From: Candidatus Omnitrophica bacterium UBA1562
GTDB lineage: Bacteria; Omnitrophota; Gorgyraeia; Gygaellales; Profunditerraquicolaceae
Length of the DNA stretch: 8,391 bases
Direction: 5' to 3'
NCBI GenBank assembly: GCA_002322525.1
Contig: DCOU01000106.1
Span: 1 to 8,391, forward strand
Positions 1-6,162 of the stretch are shown here, piece by piece; the first letter of the stretch is position 1, and each line of letters opens with the position of its first letter. The notes under the pieces were generated by a model that was not told the origin of the DNA, made no database searches, and worked only from the letters and a program-made list of their open reading frames with translations. The translations under genes were made by a program, and so were the position numbers.

Positions 1-120
1 CATCCTTATGGGAAGGGCCTTATCAAAGAGAATTTTGGCATAGCTTATGAGCCGGGAGCGATTGATAACATGTATCCCTTGCTTAAGCACTTGAAAATTT
101 CTGCGAAATTTTCTGCGTAA
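1..120 (+). CDS. 3' end of an unrecognised protein gene (5' truncated by window)
   Basis: Frame 1 is open from the window edge to a TAA at 118-120 and gives 39 residues, beginning HPYGKGLIKENFG. I do not recognise the family. The last 16 codons (from the Met at about base 70) lie inside a 68-base repeat that occurs again at 200-267, where the same reading would give nearly the same peptide ending KISAKFSA. The C-terminus is therefore repeat-derived: either the repeat overwrote the original end of the gene or the gene reads into it. The 23 residues before the repeat look like ordinary coding sequence, but they are too few to prove it. There are no Pfam-type motifs to lean on. Confidence 0.45.
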   Translation, partial: HPYGKGLIKENFGIAYEPGAIDNMYPLLKHLKISAKFSA

Positions 121-138
121 GCTTCGGGATTAATTCGC
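71..138 (+). repeat. 68-base direct repeat, copy 1
   Basis: This stretch recurs at 200-267. The two copies differ by one substitution (T80 versus C209) and by two compensating one-base shifts in the T runs near the 3' end. Each copy holds a long imperfect hairpin followed by the motif AATTCGC that opens the second hairpin. The near identity points to a recent tandem duplication of a larger unit of about 129 bases. Confidence 0.9.
74..130 (+). repeat. Two-hairpin element copy 1, 5' hairpin
   Basis: Nested imperfect palindrome. Outer arms ATCCC (74-78) and GGGAT (126-130) pair; GCTTA-GCA pairs with TGC-TAAGC; the top is a perfect 8-bp stem GAAAATTT / AAATTTTC closing the loop CTGCG. It overlaps the stop codon of the partial gene. 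It is not followed by a T-run, so it does not look like a standard intrinsic terminator. Confidence 0.75.
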
Positions 139-196
139 ACAGTGACTTATGTTCACCTGCCGCATAGCGGTGGTTCCATAAGTCACGTGCTCATTA
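131..196 (+). repeat. Two-hairpin element copy 1, 3' hairpin
   Basis: Palindrome TAAT-TC-GCAC-a-GTGACTTATG (131-151) paired with CATAAGTCAC-GTGC-TC-ATTA (177-196). The GCAC/GTGC and GTGACTTATG/CATAAGTCAC segments are perfect and are separated only by a bulged A141. The loop carries a small CCGC-ATA-GCGG stem. A symmetric TC/TC internal loop lies near the base. This is the only copy not followed by a start codon; it runs into the second tandem unit instead. Confidence 0.8.
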
Positions 197-199
197 ACC

Positions 200-267
200 T
201 GTATCCCTCGCTTAAGCACTTGAAAATTTCTGCGAAATTTTCTGCGTAAGCTCGGGATTTAATTCGC
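200..267 (+). repeat. 68-base direct repeat, copy 2
   Basis: Second copy of the repeat at 71-138. It starts TGTATCCCTCGC and ends TTTAATTCGC. Here it lies in non-coding sequence just upstream of the radical SAM gene, whereas copy 1 supplies the C-terminus and stop of the preceding partial gene. Confidence 0.9.
203..258 (+). repeat. Two-hairpin element copy 2, 5' hairpin
   Basis: Near-identical to the hairpin at 74-130: outer arms ATCCC (203-207) and GGGAT (254-258), middle arms around GCTTA and TAAGC, and the same 8-bp apical stem GAAAATTT / AAATTTTC with loop CTGCG. Confidence 0.75.
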
Positions 268-314
268 GCATATAACTTATGTCGGCTATCGCCTCCATAA
301 GTTATGCGCTCATT
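261..314 (+). repeat. Two-hairpin element copy 2, 3' hairpin, abutting the radical SAM start
   Basis: AAT-TC-GCGCAT (261-271) and ATAACTTATG (272-281) pair with CATAAGTTAT (296-305) and GCGC-TC-ATT (306-314), with a two-base offset where the two segments compete for the AT at 304-305. The TC/TC internal loop is conserved. The stem base ends two bases before the ATG at 317, leaving no room for a Shine-Dalgarno sequence. Confidence 0.8.
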
Positions 315-316
315 TA

Positions 317-1036
317 ATGAAATACATATACGGACCAGTAAAATCGCGCAGATTAGGTTTATCCCTGGGTATTACATTAACTCCTTATAAAATATGTAGT
401 TTCAACTGCGTTTATTGTCAGTTAGGTAAGACGATAAACACAACAAGCGAGAGAAGAGAATATATCCCGATACAGGAAATCATCAATGAATTAAAACTCT
501 GGCTGCAAAATAATATTTTAGAGGCAAAGGATTTAAATTATATTACTTTTTCAGGTTCAGGTGAACCCACATTAAATATTAAAATAGACCAGTTAATTGC
601 GGAAATAAAAAAAATTACTGTTGTGCCTATAGCGGTTATCACCAATGCTTCCTTATTGAATCTAACTGTGGTGCGCCAGGCATTGTTCGCTGCGGATTTA
701 ATAGTTCCTTCCCTAGATGCAGCGGCCCCTGAAATATTTACAAAGATTGACCGGCCCAAAGAAGATATAAAAATAGAGGAGATAATAAACGGCTTAATAG
801 GCTTAAGAAAGGAATTTAAAGGCAAGATTTGGCTTGAAGTGATGTTGGTCAAAGGCATAAATGATGATTTGGGTCATATCAGAAAATTGAAGGATATTAT
901 TGATAAGATAAATCCCGATAAAATACAGCTTAATTCGCCGGTGCGCACAACCGCAGAAGAGAATATTTTAGCCGTAGATAAGAAAAGACTCGAGAAGTTT
1001 AAAGAAATCTTAGGCGAGAAGTGTGAGATAATTTAG
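317..1036 (+). CDS. Radical SAM protein, COG0731-like (wyosine-synthase-related family)
   Basis: A 239-residue radical SAM enzyme. Cys27, Cys31 and Cys34 form the CxxxCxxC motif (CSFNCVYC) that holds the 4Fe-4S cluster used to cleave S-adenosylmethionine. FSGSGEPTL at residues 78-86 is the SAM-contacting GGE-like strand. The N-terminus MKYIYGPVKSRRLG is typical of the small bacterial COG0731 group, related to the tRNA wyosine synthase TYW1. Bacterial members are mostly uncharacterised, so the substrate is unknown; the annotation 'wyosine synthetase' should not be taken literally. The start at 317 is supported by that conserved N-terminus and lies directly after a hairpin ending GCTCATTTA, with no Shine-Dalgarno sequence. 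The stop is 3 bases before tRNA-Arg, so the two are probably on one transcript. Confidence 0.88.
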   Translation: MKYIYGPVKSRRLGLSLGITLTPYKICSFNCVYCQLGKTINTTSERREYIPIQEIINELKLWLQNNILEAKDLNYITFSGSGEPTLNIKIDQLIAEIKKITVVPIAVITNASLLNLTVVRQALFAADLIVPSLDAAAPEIFTKIDRPKEDIKIEEIINGLIGLRKEFKGKIWLEVMLVKGINDDLGHIRKLKDIIDKINPDKIQLNSPVRTTAEENILAVDKKRLEKFKEILGEKCEII

Positions 1037-1039
1037 TTT

Positions 1040-1112
1040 GCGCCCGTCGCCCAATGGATAAGGCACCAGTCTTCGGAACTGGCTATTGGTGGTTCGACTC
1101 CACTCGGGCGCG
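1040..1112 (+). tRNA. tRNA-Arg(TCG)
   Basis: Full cloverleaf. Acceptor arms GCGCCCG (1040-1046) and CGGGCGC (1105-1111) pair completely; the anticodon stem CCAGT/ACTGG encloses loop CTTCGGA with anticodon TCG; the T arm GGTGG-TTCGACT-CCACT has one G-T pair; the discriminator is G1112. CCA is not encoded (TTTATC follows). It lies 3 bases after the radical SAM stop codon and has no visible promoter of its own. Confidence 0.96.
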
Positions 1113-1196
1113 TTTATCTAGCTTCGTAGCTTCCCGTCAAGCTGGTTAATAGCAGGCAGGCTGTCTTGTTTAGATTCTATCCTGATTTAAAATCCC

Positions 1197-1225
1197 CATA
1201 CAAAAATATAAATTTATGTTATAAT
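1197..1225 (+). promoter_or_regulatory. Probable sigma-70-type promoter for tRNA-Lys and archease
   Basis: A perfect -10 TATAAT at 1220-1225 is preceded, at 17-bp spacing, by a weak -35 CATACA (1197-1202; matches the last three bases of TTGACA). Transcription would begin near 1232, about 18 bases before tRNA-Lys, in an AT-rich stretch. This is inference from sequence only. The promoter probably also serves archease, which starts 10 bases after the tRNA. Confidence 0.6.
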
Positions 1226-1249
1226 AAAACATCAGAAATAATAGAATTT

Positions 1250-1322
1250 GGGCCGTTAGCTCAATTGGTAGAGCATCTGCCTCTTAAGCAGAGGGTCGCA
1301 GGTCCGACTCCTGCACGGCCCA
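1250..1322 (+). tRNA. tRNA-Lys(CTT)
   Basis: Acceptor arms GGGCCGT (1250-1256) and ACGGCCC (1315-1321) pair; D arm GCTC/GAGC; anticodon stem TCTGC/GCAGA with loop CTCTTAA and anticodon CTT, reading AAG; T arm GCAGG-TCCGACT-CCTGC; discriminator A1322. CCA is not encoded (TTTTTA follows). The 3' end is only 10 bases before the archease start codon, so the two are almost certainly co-transcribed. Confidence 0.96.
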
Positions 1323-1332
1323 TTTTTATTTA

Positions 1333-1752
1333 ATGGAAAACTACGAATTTATCGAACATACTGCAGATATAGGTATTAGGGTAAAAGGCAATGATTTAAA
1401 GGATCTCTTCAAAAATGCTGCCTCTGCAATGTTTGATATCATCGCTGAGAAAAAGAGCAAAGAGCAAAGAGCAAAGAGCAAAGAGATTTTAGTAAAGCAA
1501 AAGGCGGATAATTTAGATGAATTATTTATAAATTGGTTAAACGAATTACTTTCTTTATCCGCAACCGAAGAATTAATATTTTCTGATTTTAAAATAGATA
1601 AAATAGATAAGAACTCATTACAAGCGGTGGCAATAGGCGAAGATATTAAAAATTATAAAGTAAACACTGAAATCAAAGCCGCTACTTATCATCAATTAAA
1701 AATCGAAGAGACAAAACCTGGCTGGCAGGCAGAAGTAATCTTTGATGTATAA
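1333..1752 (+). CDS. Archease, activator of RNA ligase RtcB
   Basis: A 139-residue archease, the usual length for the family. Archease speeds guanylylation of RtcB and allows multiple turnovers, and its gene commonly sits beside rtcB, as here. Visible signatures are EHTADIGI at residues 8-15, the NLDELFINWLNELL helix in the middle, and the C-terminal block AATYHQLKIE...GWQAEVIFDV (117-139). The start at 1333 places EHTADIGI close to the N-terminus as in homologues. There is no Shine-Dalgarno sequence; the tRNA-Lys 3' end is 10 bases upstream. Residues 40-51 (KKSKEQRAKSKE) are encoded by a 7-base tandem repeat and probably form a surface loop. A 15-bp hairpin follows the stop codon, then rtcB starts 63 bases downstream. 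Confidence 0.92.
   Translation: MENYEFIEHTADIGIRVKGNDLKDLFKNAASAMFDIIAEKKSKEQRAKSKEILVKQKADNLDELFINWLNELLSLSATEELIFSDFKIDKIDKNSLQAVAIGEDIKNYKVNTEIKAATYHQLKIEETKPGWQAEVIFDV
1452..1485 (+). repeat. Heptamer tandem repeat (GAGCAAA) inside the archease gene
   Basis: Four exact GAGCAAA units (1455-1482) flanked by a partial unit on each side (AAA before, GAG after), 34 bases in all. Seven is not a multiple of three, so gain or loss of one or two units shifts the reading frame; a change of three units keeps it. The array is in frame here and encodes a lysine/glutamate-rich loop. Confidence 0.93.
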
Positions 1753-1785
1753 AGGGACTGTCCCGCCAAAGGCGGGACTGTCCCT
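1753..1785 (+). repeat. REP-like hairpin between archease and rtcB
   Basis: AGGGACTGTCCCGCC (1753-1767) pairs with GGCGGGACTGTCCCT (1771-1785), loop AAA, with a single T-T mismatch. It starts at the base after the archease stop codon. The 11-mer GGGACTGTCCC occurs twice in direct orientation and is itself nearly palindromic, so two small hairpins are an alternative fold. No T-run follows (GATAATTAAG), so it is more likely a REP-type palindrome or an mRNA-processing/attenuation structure than a full terminator. Confidence 0.85.
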
Positions 1786-1815
1786 GATAATTAAGCGATT
1801 GGAATAGGCGAAACT

Positions 1816-4800
1816 ATGGCAGATATCCGGGAAGTTCCTTTAGAAAAAATTGACGATTATCGTTGGCGCATACCAAAATCATATAAACCAGGGATGCGTG
1901 TGCCGGGTATTATCTATGCGGATGAAAAGTTATTGAAAGATATCCGGCATGATAAAGCACTTGAACAAGTCGCAAATGTGGCGTTTTTACCGGGAATCGT
2001 CAATGCCTCCTTAGCCATGCCGGATTTGCACTGGGGGTATGGTTTTAGTATAGGCGGTGTGGCAGCGACGGATATCGAGCAGGGCGGTGTGATTTCGCCC
2101 GGTGGAGTCGGTTTTGACATTAACTGCCTCGACGGAAATACATTTATTTGCAATGAATTGGGATATAGAATTAGAATTAAAGATTATGAGAAAAACTTAA
2201 ATAAAGATAAATTAATTTGTATGGATTTTAACAAAGAAAAATCAGATTCTACCACGATATTAAAATTCTTAAAACAGAGGCCACGCACTGTCGTGCTAAA
2301 TATCCTTACTGAGACAGACAGAGGGATTAGCGCTACTAGCGACCACCCTTTCTATACAAAAGACGGAATGAGAAAAGCCAGCGAATTACAGATAGGCGAA
2401 GAGGTAGCTATTTACCCTTTTGAGGGAGTTATATATGAAGAGCCAAACTCTGAGGTTATTGTTGATAAAAGAGATATCAAAAGACTCCTTTCAAAATTAG
2501 GAAAGGGGTCCAGTGGCAGGGCAAGGGAGCAGATAATAGGCCATCTTGAAAAAAGAAATTTATTACCTTTGCGATATAACTCTATTCAGTTGCCGTACCT
2601 CCTTAAGATTATGGGCTATTGTTTTGGAGACGGTCTAATATACTTTACTGGCAAAAGGAAGAGAGGCACAGTTTGTTTTTATGGCAAAGAAGAAGATTTA
2701 AAAAACATAAAAGAAGATTTAATCAGGATTGGTTTTAATTCAGGGATTTATTCCAGGCATAGGCATCACAGAATAAGAACCTTCTATGGTGTTTATGAAT
2801 TTGACAGAAGGGAGACTTGGCTTAAATGTTCTTCCAGTGCCTTGGCAGCGCTTCTGGCTGCTTTAGGCACACCTGTCGGGAATAAATGTTACCAACAGTA
2901 TGAATTGCCAAAATGGCTATTTAAAATCCGTCTCTGGCAGAAGAGATTATTTCTTGCCAGTTTGTTTGGCGCAGAATTGTCTTCGCCGGCTACAATGACT
3001 GGACATGGCTATAATTTTTACTGCCCCACACTTTCGATGAATAAAATACAAGATTCTTTAGATAGTGGATATAAATTTTTAGAGGGGCTCTCTAAATTAT
3101 TATCTGAATTCGGCATTTCATTTCATAAGATAACTCAGAGAAAAGAATTTGTAAATAAGCAAGGCATAATTTCTTATCGACTGCGGTTAATGATGACCTC
3201 TGAAACAGAAAATCTAATAAATCTCTATAGTAAGATTAGTTTTGAATATAATGAGAAAAGAAAATTCTTAGCAAATTGTGCAGTTGGCTATTTGAGGCTA
3301 AAGAGGCAGATTATTAGAGAGAAAGAAGGAGTAGCAGTATTAGCGCCGAAGTTATATAATTCAGGAAAATGGGACAGAGAAGAATTATGCAATTATCTGG
3401 ATAGTCTTACTAATATCAATGAAAGATTTATTGAACGTTCGCTTTATGAACCGAGAAAGGCTAAGCCACGGATGTGGGGTGACAATCCGACGTTCGAAGA
3501 ATATATTAAGCAAGCCACAAAGGGCCTGGGTTGTTCAGGAATGGTTTGGGAGCGCATCAGGTCTATTAGTGATTTAGAATTCTACGGCTATGTTTATGAT
3601 TTCACTGTTGAGCACGCCCATCACAATTTTATCGCTAATAATTTTGTGGTTTCCAACTGCGGTGTCAGGATGTTAAAAACTAATTTTCAATATGAAGAGA
3701 TAAAAAATAAAATAAAGGATTTGGTTTATACGTTATTCTCGGATGTACCTTCGGGTTTGGGGTCAAAAGGCGATATAAGAGTGAGCGCAAAGGAAGAAAG
3801 AGAAATTCTAGTCAAGGGTGCGGAATGGGCGGTAGAAAAAGGGTATGGCACAAAAGAAGACCTGGAGTGCACTGAGGAATATGGCGCCATACAGGGGGCG
3901 GATCCCGCAGCGGTTTCCGACCGGGCATATGAAAGAGGCAAGGCGCAATCAGGGACTCTGGGCTCAGGAAATCATTTCTTAGAGATACAGGCTATTGACC
4001 AGCTTTATGACCGCGACCTCTGCGATGAGTTTGGTTTAACTTTAGGTCAGATAACCATAATGATTCATTCCGGTTCGCGGGGCTTAGGTTATCAGGTCTG
4101 CGATGATTATACCAAAAGTATGATCCGTTGCCTGGAGAAATACAGTATCAATGTCCCTGACCGCCAACTCGCCTGCGCGCCGGTTAATTCTCCCGAAGGT
4201 AAAAGCTATCTGGGGGCAATGAAATGCGCGGCTAACTATGCCTGGGCAAACCGGCAGTGCCTGATGTATCTTACACGCAAAGTATTTGAGAAAGTCTTTA
4301 GCGCATCTTGGCAAAAGATGGGGATGTATTTAATTTATGATGTCGCGCATAATATTGCCAAGATAGAAAAATATATTATTGATGGTAAAGAAAAAACTTT
4401 ATGCGTTCACCGTAAAGGCGCTACGCGCGCATTCGGGCCGGGCCATCCGGCATTACCGGAAAGGTATAAGAAGACAGGCCAACCGGTGATTATTCCGGGT
4501 GATATGGGCAGGAATTCCTATTTACTCGTTGGGACAAAAAAAGCAGAAGAGGAGACTTTTGGTTCAACCTGCTTTACTGGTGATATGAGAATCCTTACCG
4601 ATAAAGGAATCGTTACTCTAAAAGAAATATACGAATTTAATAAATTAGGATTAGCCTATAATGCCTTCTCACTTAATAAAGATACCTTATCTACTGAATG
4701 GAAACCGATCTTAAGCGTGAGCAAAAGAGTGGGTCCAGCGATAAGAATCTCTGTTTCACAGACAAATCGGTCTAGATTTAGTACTTTAGATACTACCTCT

Positions 4801-6042
4801 GACCACAATTTTTTTATTTTTGATAATGCCGAACTTAAATTTGATGAACTGCATAAAATTATAGATAATCAGAAAATGGTATGTGTTTTAGATAGGTTAG
4901 ATATTCGTTGGAAATTATTTTTTCCTCGTTTAGCCTTTTTAGTTGGCGCTCTTGCCACAGACGGTTATATTGATAGAAAAAATGAAAGGGTTGTTTTTAC
5001 TCAAAAGGAATGCGAAGAAAAGGTAAATTTTATAAAATATGTCAGGTCTTCATTTGAGCATGTTTTTGAGTACGGTTTAAATGAAGGTAAAACTAAATTC
5101 ACTTCCGGGGATATAAGAGGAAGAGTAATAACGGGATCCGCTACAGATTTTTCAACCGGTCGCAAACATACCGCAGAAGAAATAATATCTATATTTGATA
5201 ATATAGAGACATGGGTTTTGGGATTAAATACAGAAAGCACTTTTAATTTTTTAGCAGGCGTTATTGACGGCGATGGCACATGGAATCCCGCACGCAAAGT
5301 GATAGATATATTTGCCGGAAAAGAAAAAGTAATTGGGGCGGTTGTTTTGGCATGCCTAAAATTAGGAATTCTACCGTATGTATCTGTTCAAAGAGAAAAT
5401 TGTTATATAATTCAGATATCTGAAAGGATAGAAGAATTGTTAAGATTTACAAAAAGAGTAAAGGGTATGCCGCATAGACAAAAGTATGGCAGTAAATTAT
5501 TTTCTGTCCGCCAATTATTTACTGAGAATTGGAAATCAGGCGATATAAAATGGCCTTTTAAAAGAAAATCTGATAGAAATTGTTTAATGGAAGGCGAGAA
5601 GATCCTGAGATTCTTGGCTTGGCAGTCCAGCTCGCGTTATAACAAAGAGAAGATCATAAAGATAACCAATTCGCCTTTAAGAATGCAACGAGTTAAGAAA
5701 GTAGATGATTTAGGAATAGATGAATTATATAACATAGAAGTTCAAGATAATCACAATTATTTTATCTTTACTAAAACTTTTGTTCCTGTTTTAGTAAAGA
5801 ATTGTCACGGTGCCGGGCGAGTGAAATCCCGCACTGCTGCTACTAAATCTATAAATCTAGATGCGCTATTGAAAGAATTGGAATCTAAGGGTATAATGGT
5901 TAAGGCATCCGGGCGGGGGACCATTGTTGAAGAGGCGCCGCAAGCGTATAAAGATGTAAATGAAGTTGTAAACGTAGTGCATAACGTGGGGATTTCTAAG
6001 CGTGTATGTAGGATGCGGCCATTGGGAGTGATTAAAGGTTAA
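1816..6042 (+). CDS. rtcB: RtcB RNA-splicing ligase precursor with two inteins
   Basis: One uninterrupted 1408-codon frame encoding RtcB, the GTP- and Mn-dependent ligase that joins 2',3'-cyclic phosphate or 3'-phosphate RNA ends to 5'-OH ends in tRNA splicing or RNA repair. The exteins are residues 1-103, 615-918 and 1330-1408, together 486 aa, close to archaeal RtcB (481 aa in Pyrococcus horikoshii). Visible landmarks are MPDLHWGYGFSIGGVA; GFDIN with Asp101 before metal ligand Cys615; GNHFLE (His720); MIHSGSRG (His751); DVAHN (His845); CHGAGR, whose His1331 lies 77 residues from the end, as does guanylylated His404 of P. horikoshii; and the ending VVHNVGISKRV. Without splicing the active site is split in three. 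The upstream gene is its activator archease. The start has only a weak AGG at 1806-1808. Confidence 0.96.
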   Translation: MADIREVPLEKIDDYRWRIPKSYKPGMRVPGIIYADEKLLKDIRHDKALEQVANVAFLPGIVNASLAMPDLHWGYGFSIGGVAATDIEQGGVISPGGVGFDINCLDGNTFICNELGYRIRIKDYEKNLNKDKLICMDFNKEKSDSTTILKFLKQRPRTVVLNILTETDRGISATSDHPFYTKDGMRKASELQIGEEVAIYPFEGVIYEEPNSEVIVDKRDIKRLLSKLGKGSSGRAREQIIGHLEKRNLLPLRYNSIQLPYLLKIMGYCFGDGLIYFTGKRKRGTVCFYGKEEDLKNIKEDLIRIGFNSGIYSRHRHHRIRTFYGVYEFDRRETWLKCSSSALAALLAALGTPVGNKCYQQYELPKWLFKIRLWQKRLFLASLFGAELSSPATMTGHGYNFYCPTLSMNKIQDSLDSGYKFLEGLSKLLSEFGISFHKITQRKEFVNKQGIISYRLRLMMTSETENLINLYSKISFEYNEKRKFLANCAVGYLRLKRQIIREKEGVAVLAPKLYNSGKWDREELCNYLDSLTNINERFIERSLYEPRKAKPRMWGDNPTFEEYIKQATKGLGCSGMVWERIRSISDLEFYGYVYDFTVEHAHHNFIANNFVVSNCGVRMLKTNFQYEEIKNKIKDLVYTLFSDVPSGLGSKGDIRVSAKEEREILVKGAEWAVEKGYGTKEDLECTEEYGAIQGADPAAVSDRAYERGKAQSGTLGSGNHFLEIQAIDQLYDRDLCDEFGLTLGQITIMIHSGSRGLGYQVCDDYTKSMIRCLEKYSINVPDRQLACAPVNSPEGKSYLGAMKCAANYAWANRQCLMYLTRKVFEKVFSASWQKMGMYLIYDVAHNIAKIEKYIIDGKEKTLCVHRKGATRAFGPGHPALPERYKKTGQPVIIPGDMGRNSYLLVGTKKAEEETFGSTCFTGDMRILTDKGIVTLKEIYEFNKLGLAYNAFSLNKDTLSTEWKPILSVSKRVGPAIRISVSQTNRSRFSTLDTTSDHNFFIFDNAELKFDELHKIIDNQKMVCVLDRLDIRWKLFFPRLAFLVGALATDGYIDRKNERVVFTQKECEEKVNFIKYVRSSFEHVFEYGLNEGKTKFTSGDIRGRVITGSATDFSTGRKHTAEEIISIFDNIETWVLGLNTESTFNFLAGVIDGDGTWNPARKVIDIFAGKEKVIGAVVLACLKLGILPYVSVQRENCYIIQISERIEELLRFTKRVKGMPHRQKYGSKLFSVRQLFTENWKSGDIKWPFKRKSDRNCLMEGEKILRFLAWQSSSRYNKEKIIKITNSPLRMQRVKKVDDLGIDELYNIEVQDNHNYFIFTKTFVPVLVKNCHGAGRVKSRTAATKSINLDALLKELESKGIMVKASGRGTIVEEAPQAYKDVNEVVNVVHNVGISKRVCRMRPLGVIKG
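2125..3657 (+). mobile_element. Intein 1 of RtcB (511 aa, at GFDIN^C)
   Basis: Residues 104-614 of the precursor. It starts with Cys104 (CLDGNTFI, block A), has block B with T174-S-D-H177, and ends in block F/G YVYDFTV...HHNFIANNFVVSN with Asn614, followed by extein Cys615. Removing it restores the RtcB sequence GFDIN-CGVR. A LAGLIDADG homing-endonuclease region is visible: block C LKIMGYCFGDG (263-273) and a diverged block E LASLFGAEL (380-388), in which the sixth residue is Gly and the catalytic position is Glu387. The residue before the final Asn is Ser rather than the usual His; Ser is known there in DnaE split inteins, so splicing is plausible. Archaeal RtcB proteins are known to carry inteins at this cysteine. 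Endonuclease activity is uncertain. Confidence 0.93.
4570..5802 (+). mobile_element. Intein 2 of RtcB (411 aa, at ST^CHGAGR)
   Basis: Residues 919-1329 of the precursor. It begins Cys919 (CFTGDMRILT, block A), carries block B T994-S-D-H997 and ends ELYNIEVQDNHNYFIF...VPVLVKN with Asn1329 before extein Cys1330. Removing it restores GST-CHGAGR, the invariant RtcB motif. A complete two-motif LAGLIDADG endonuclease is present: LVGALATDG (1042-1050, Asp1049) and LAGVIDGDG (1146-1154, Asp1153), both with the acidic residue intact, so it may still home. The residue before the terminal Asn is Lys1328 instead of His, which is unusual and could slow Asn cyclisation; the block F His1313 is present. Confidence 0.94.
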
Positions 6043-6053
6043 ATGAACGGATA

Positions 6054-6106
6054 ACCCCACACCCAGATACATAGTAGCGTCTCTCAGTAGTAACTGGGTG
6101 TGGGGT
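6054..6106 (+). repeat. Two-hairpin element copy 3, 5' hairpin
   Basis: A perfect 13-bp stem ACCCCACACCCAG (6054-6066) / CTGGGTGTGGGGT (6094-6106) with a 27-base loop. It starts 11 bases after the rtcB stop and is followed directly by AAGTTCGC, the start of the second hairpin. The outer arms match the CCC...GGG layout of the other copies, but the stem and loop sequences are otherwise unrelated. No T-run follows, so a standard intrinsic terminator is unlikely. Confidence 0.8.
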
Positions 6107-6162
6107 AAGTTCGCTCAAAACAACTTATGTTCGCTATCGCCCTATAAGTTGTGAGCTCACTT
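6107..6162 (+). repeat. Two-hairpin element copy 3, 3' hairpin, abutting the serS start
   Basis: AAGT-TC-GCTCA (6107-6117), three unpaired A, CAACTTAT (6121-6128) pair with ATAAGTTG (6144-6151), TGAGC-TC-ACTT (6152-6162). The TC/TC internal loop is conserved. Where the other copies have AAT/ATT at the base, this one has AGT/ACT, a compensated change. The stem ends on the base immediately before the serS ATG at 6163. Confidence 0.82.

Noticed and set aside
71..316. CRISPR-like repeats
   Set aside because: Only two direct repeats, each a long palindrome, with palindromic 'spacers' and no cas genes; this is a tandem duplication of a structured element.
1816..6042. Group I or II introns, or a multidomain fusion, instead of inteins
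   Set aside because: The frame is open throughout, both insertions begin with Cys and end with Asn before a Cys, carry splicing blocks A, B, F and G, and their removal restores conserved RtcB motifs exactly.
6043..6162. T-box riboswitch upstream of serS
   Set aside because: T-boxes often control serS and GGGTGTGGGGT looks vaguely similar, but the conserved T-box sequence (GGGTGG-ACCGCG type) and the antiterminator/terminator pair are missing, and the same hairpin layout precedes unrelated genes.
6151..6162. Upstream GTG start for serS (four extra residues)
   Set aside because: It lies inside the hairpin stem, and SerRS homologues begin MLDIKFIREN, matching the ATG at 6163.
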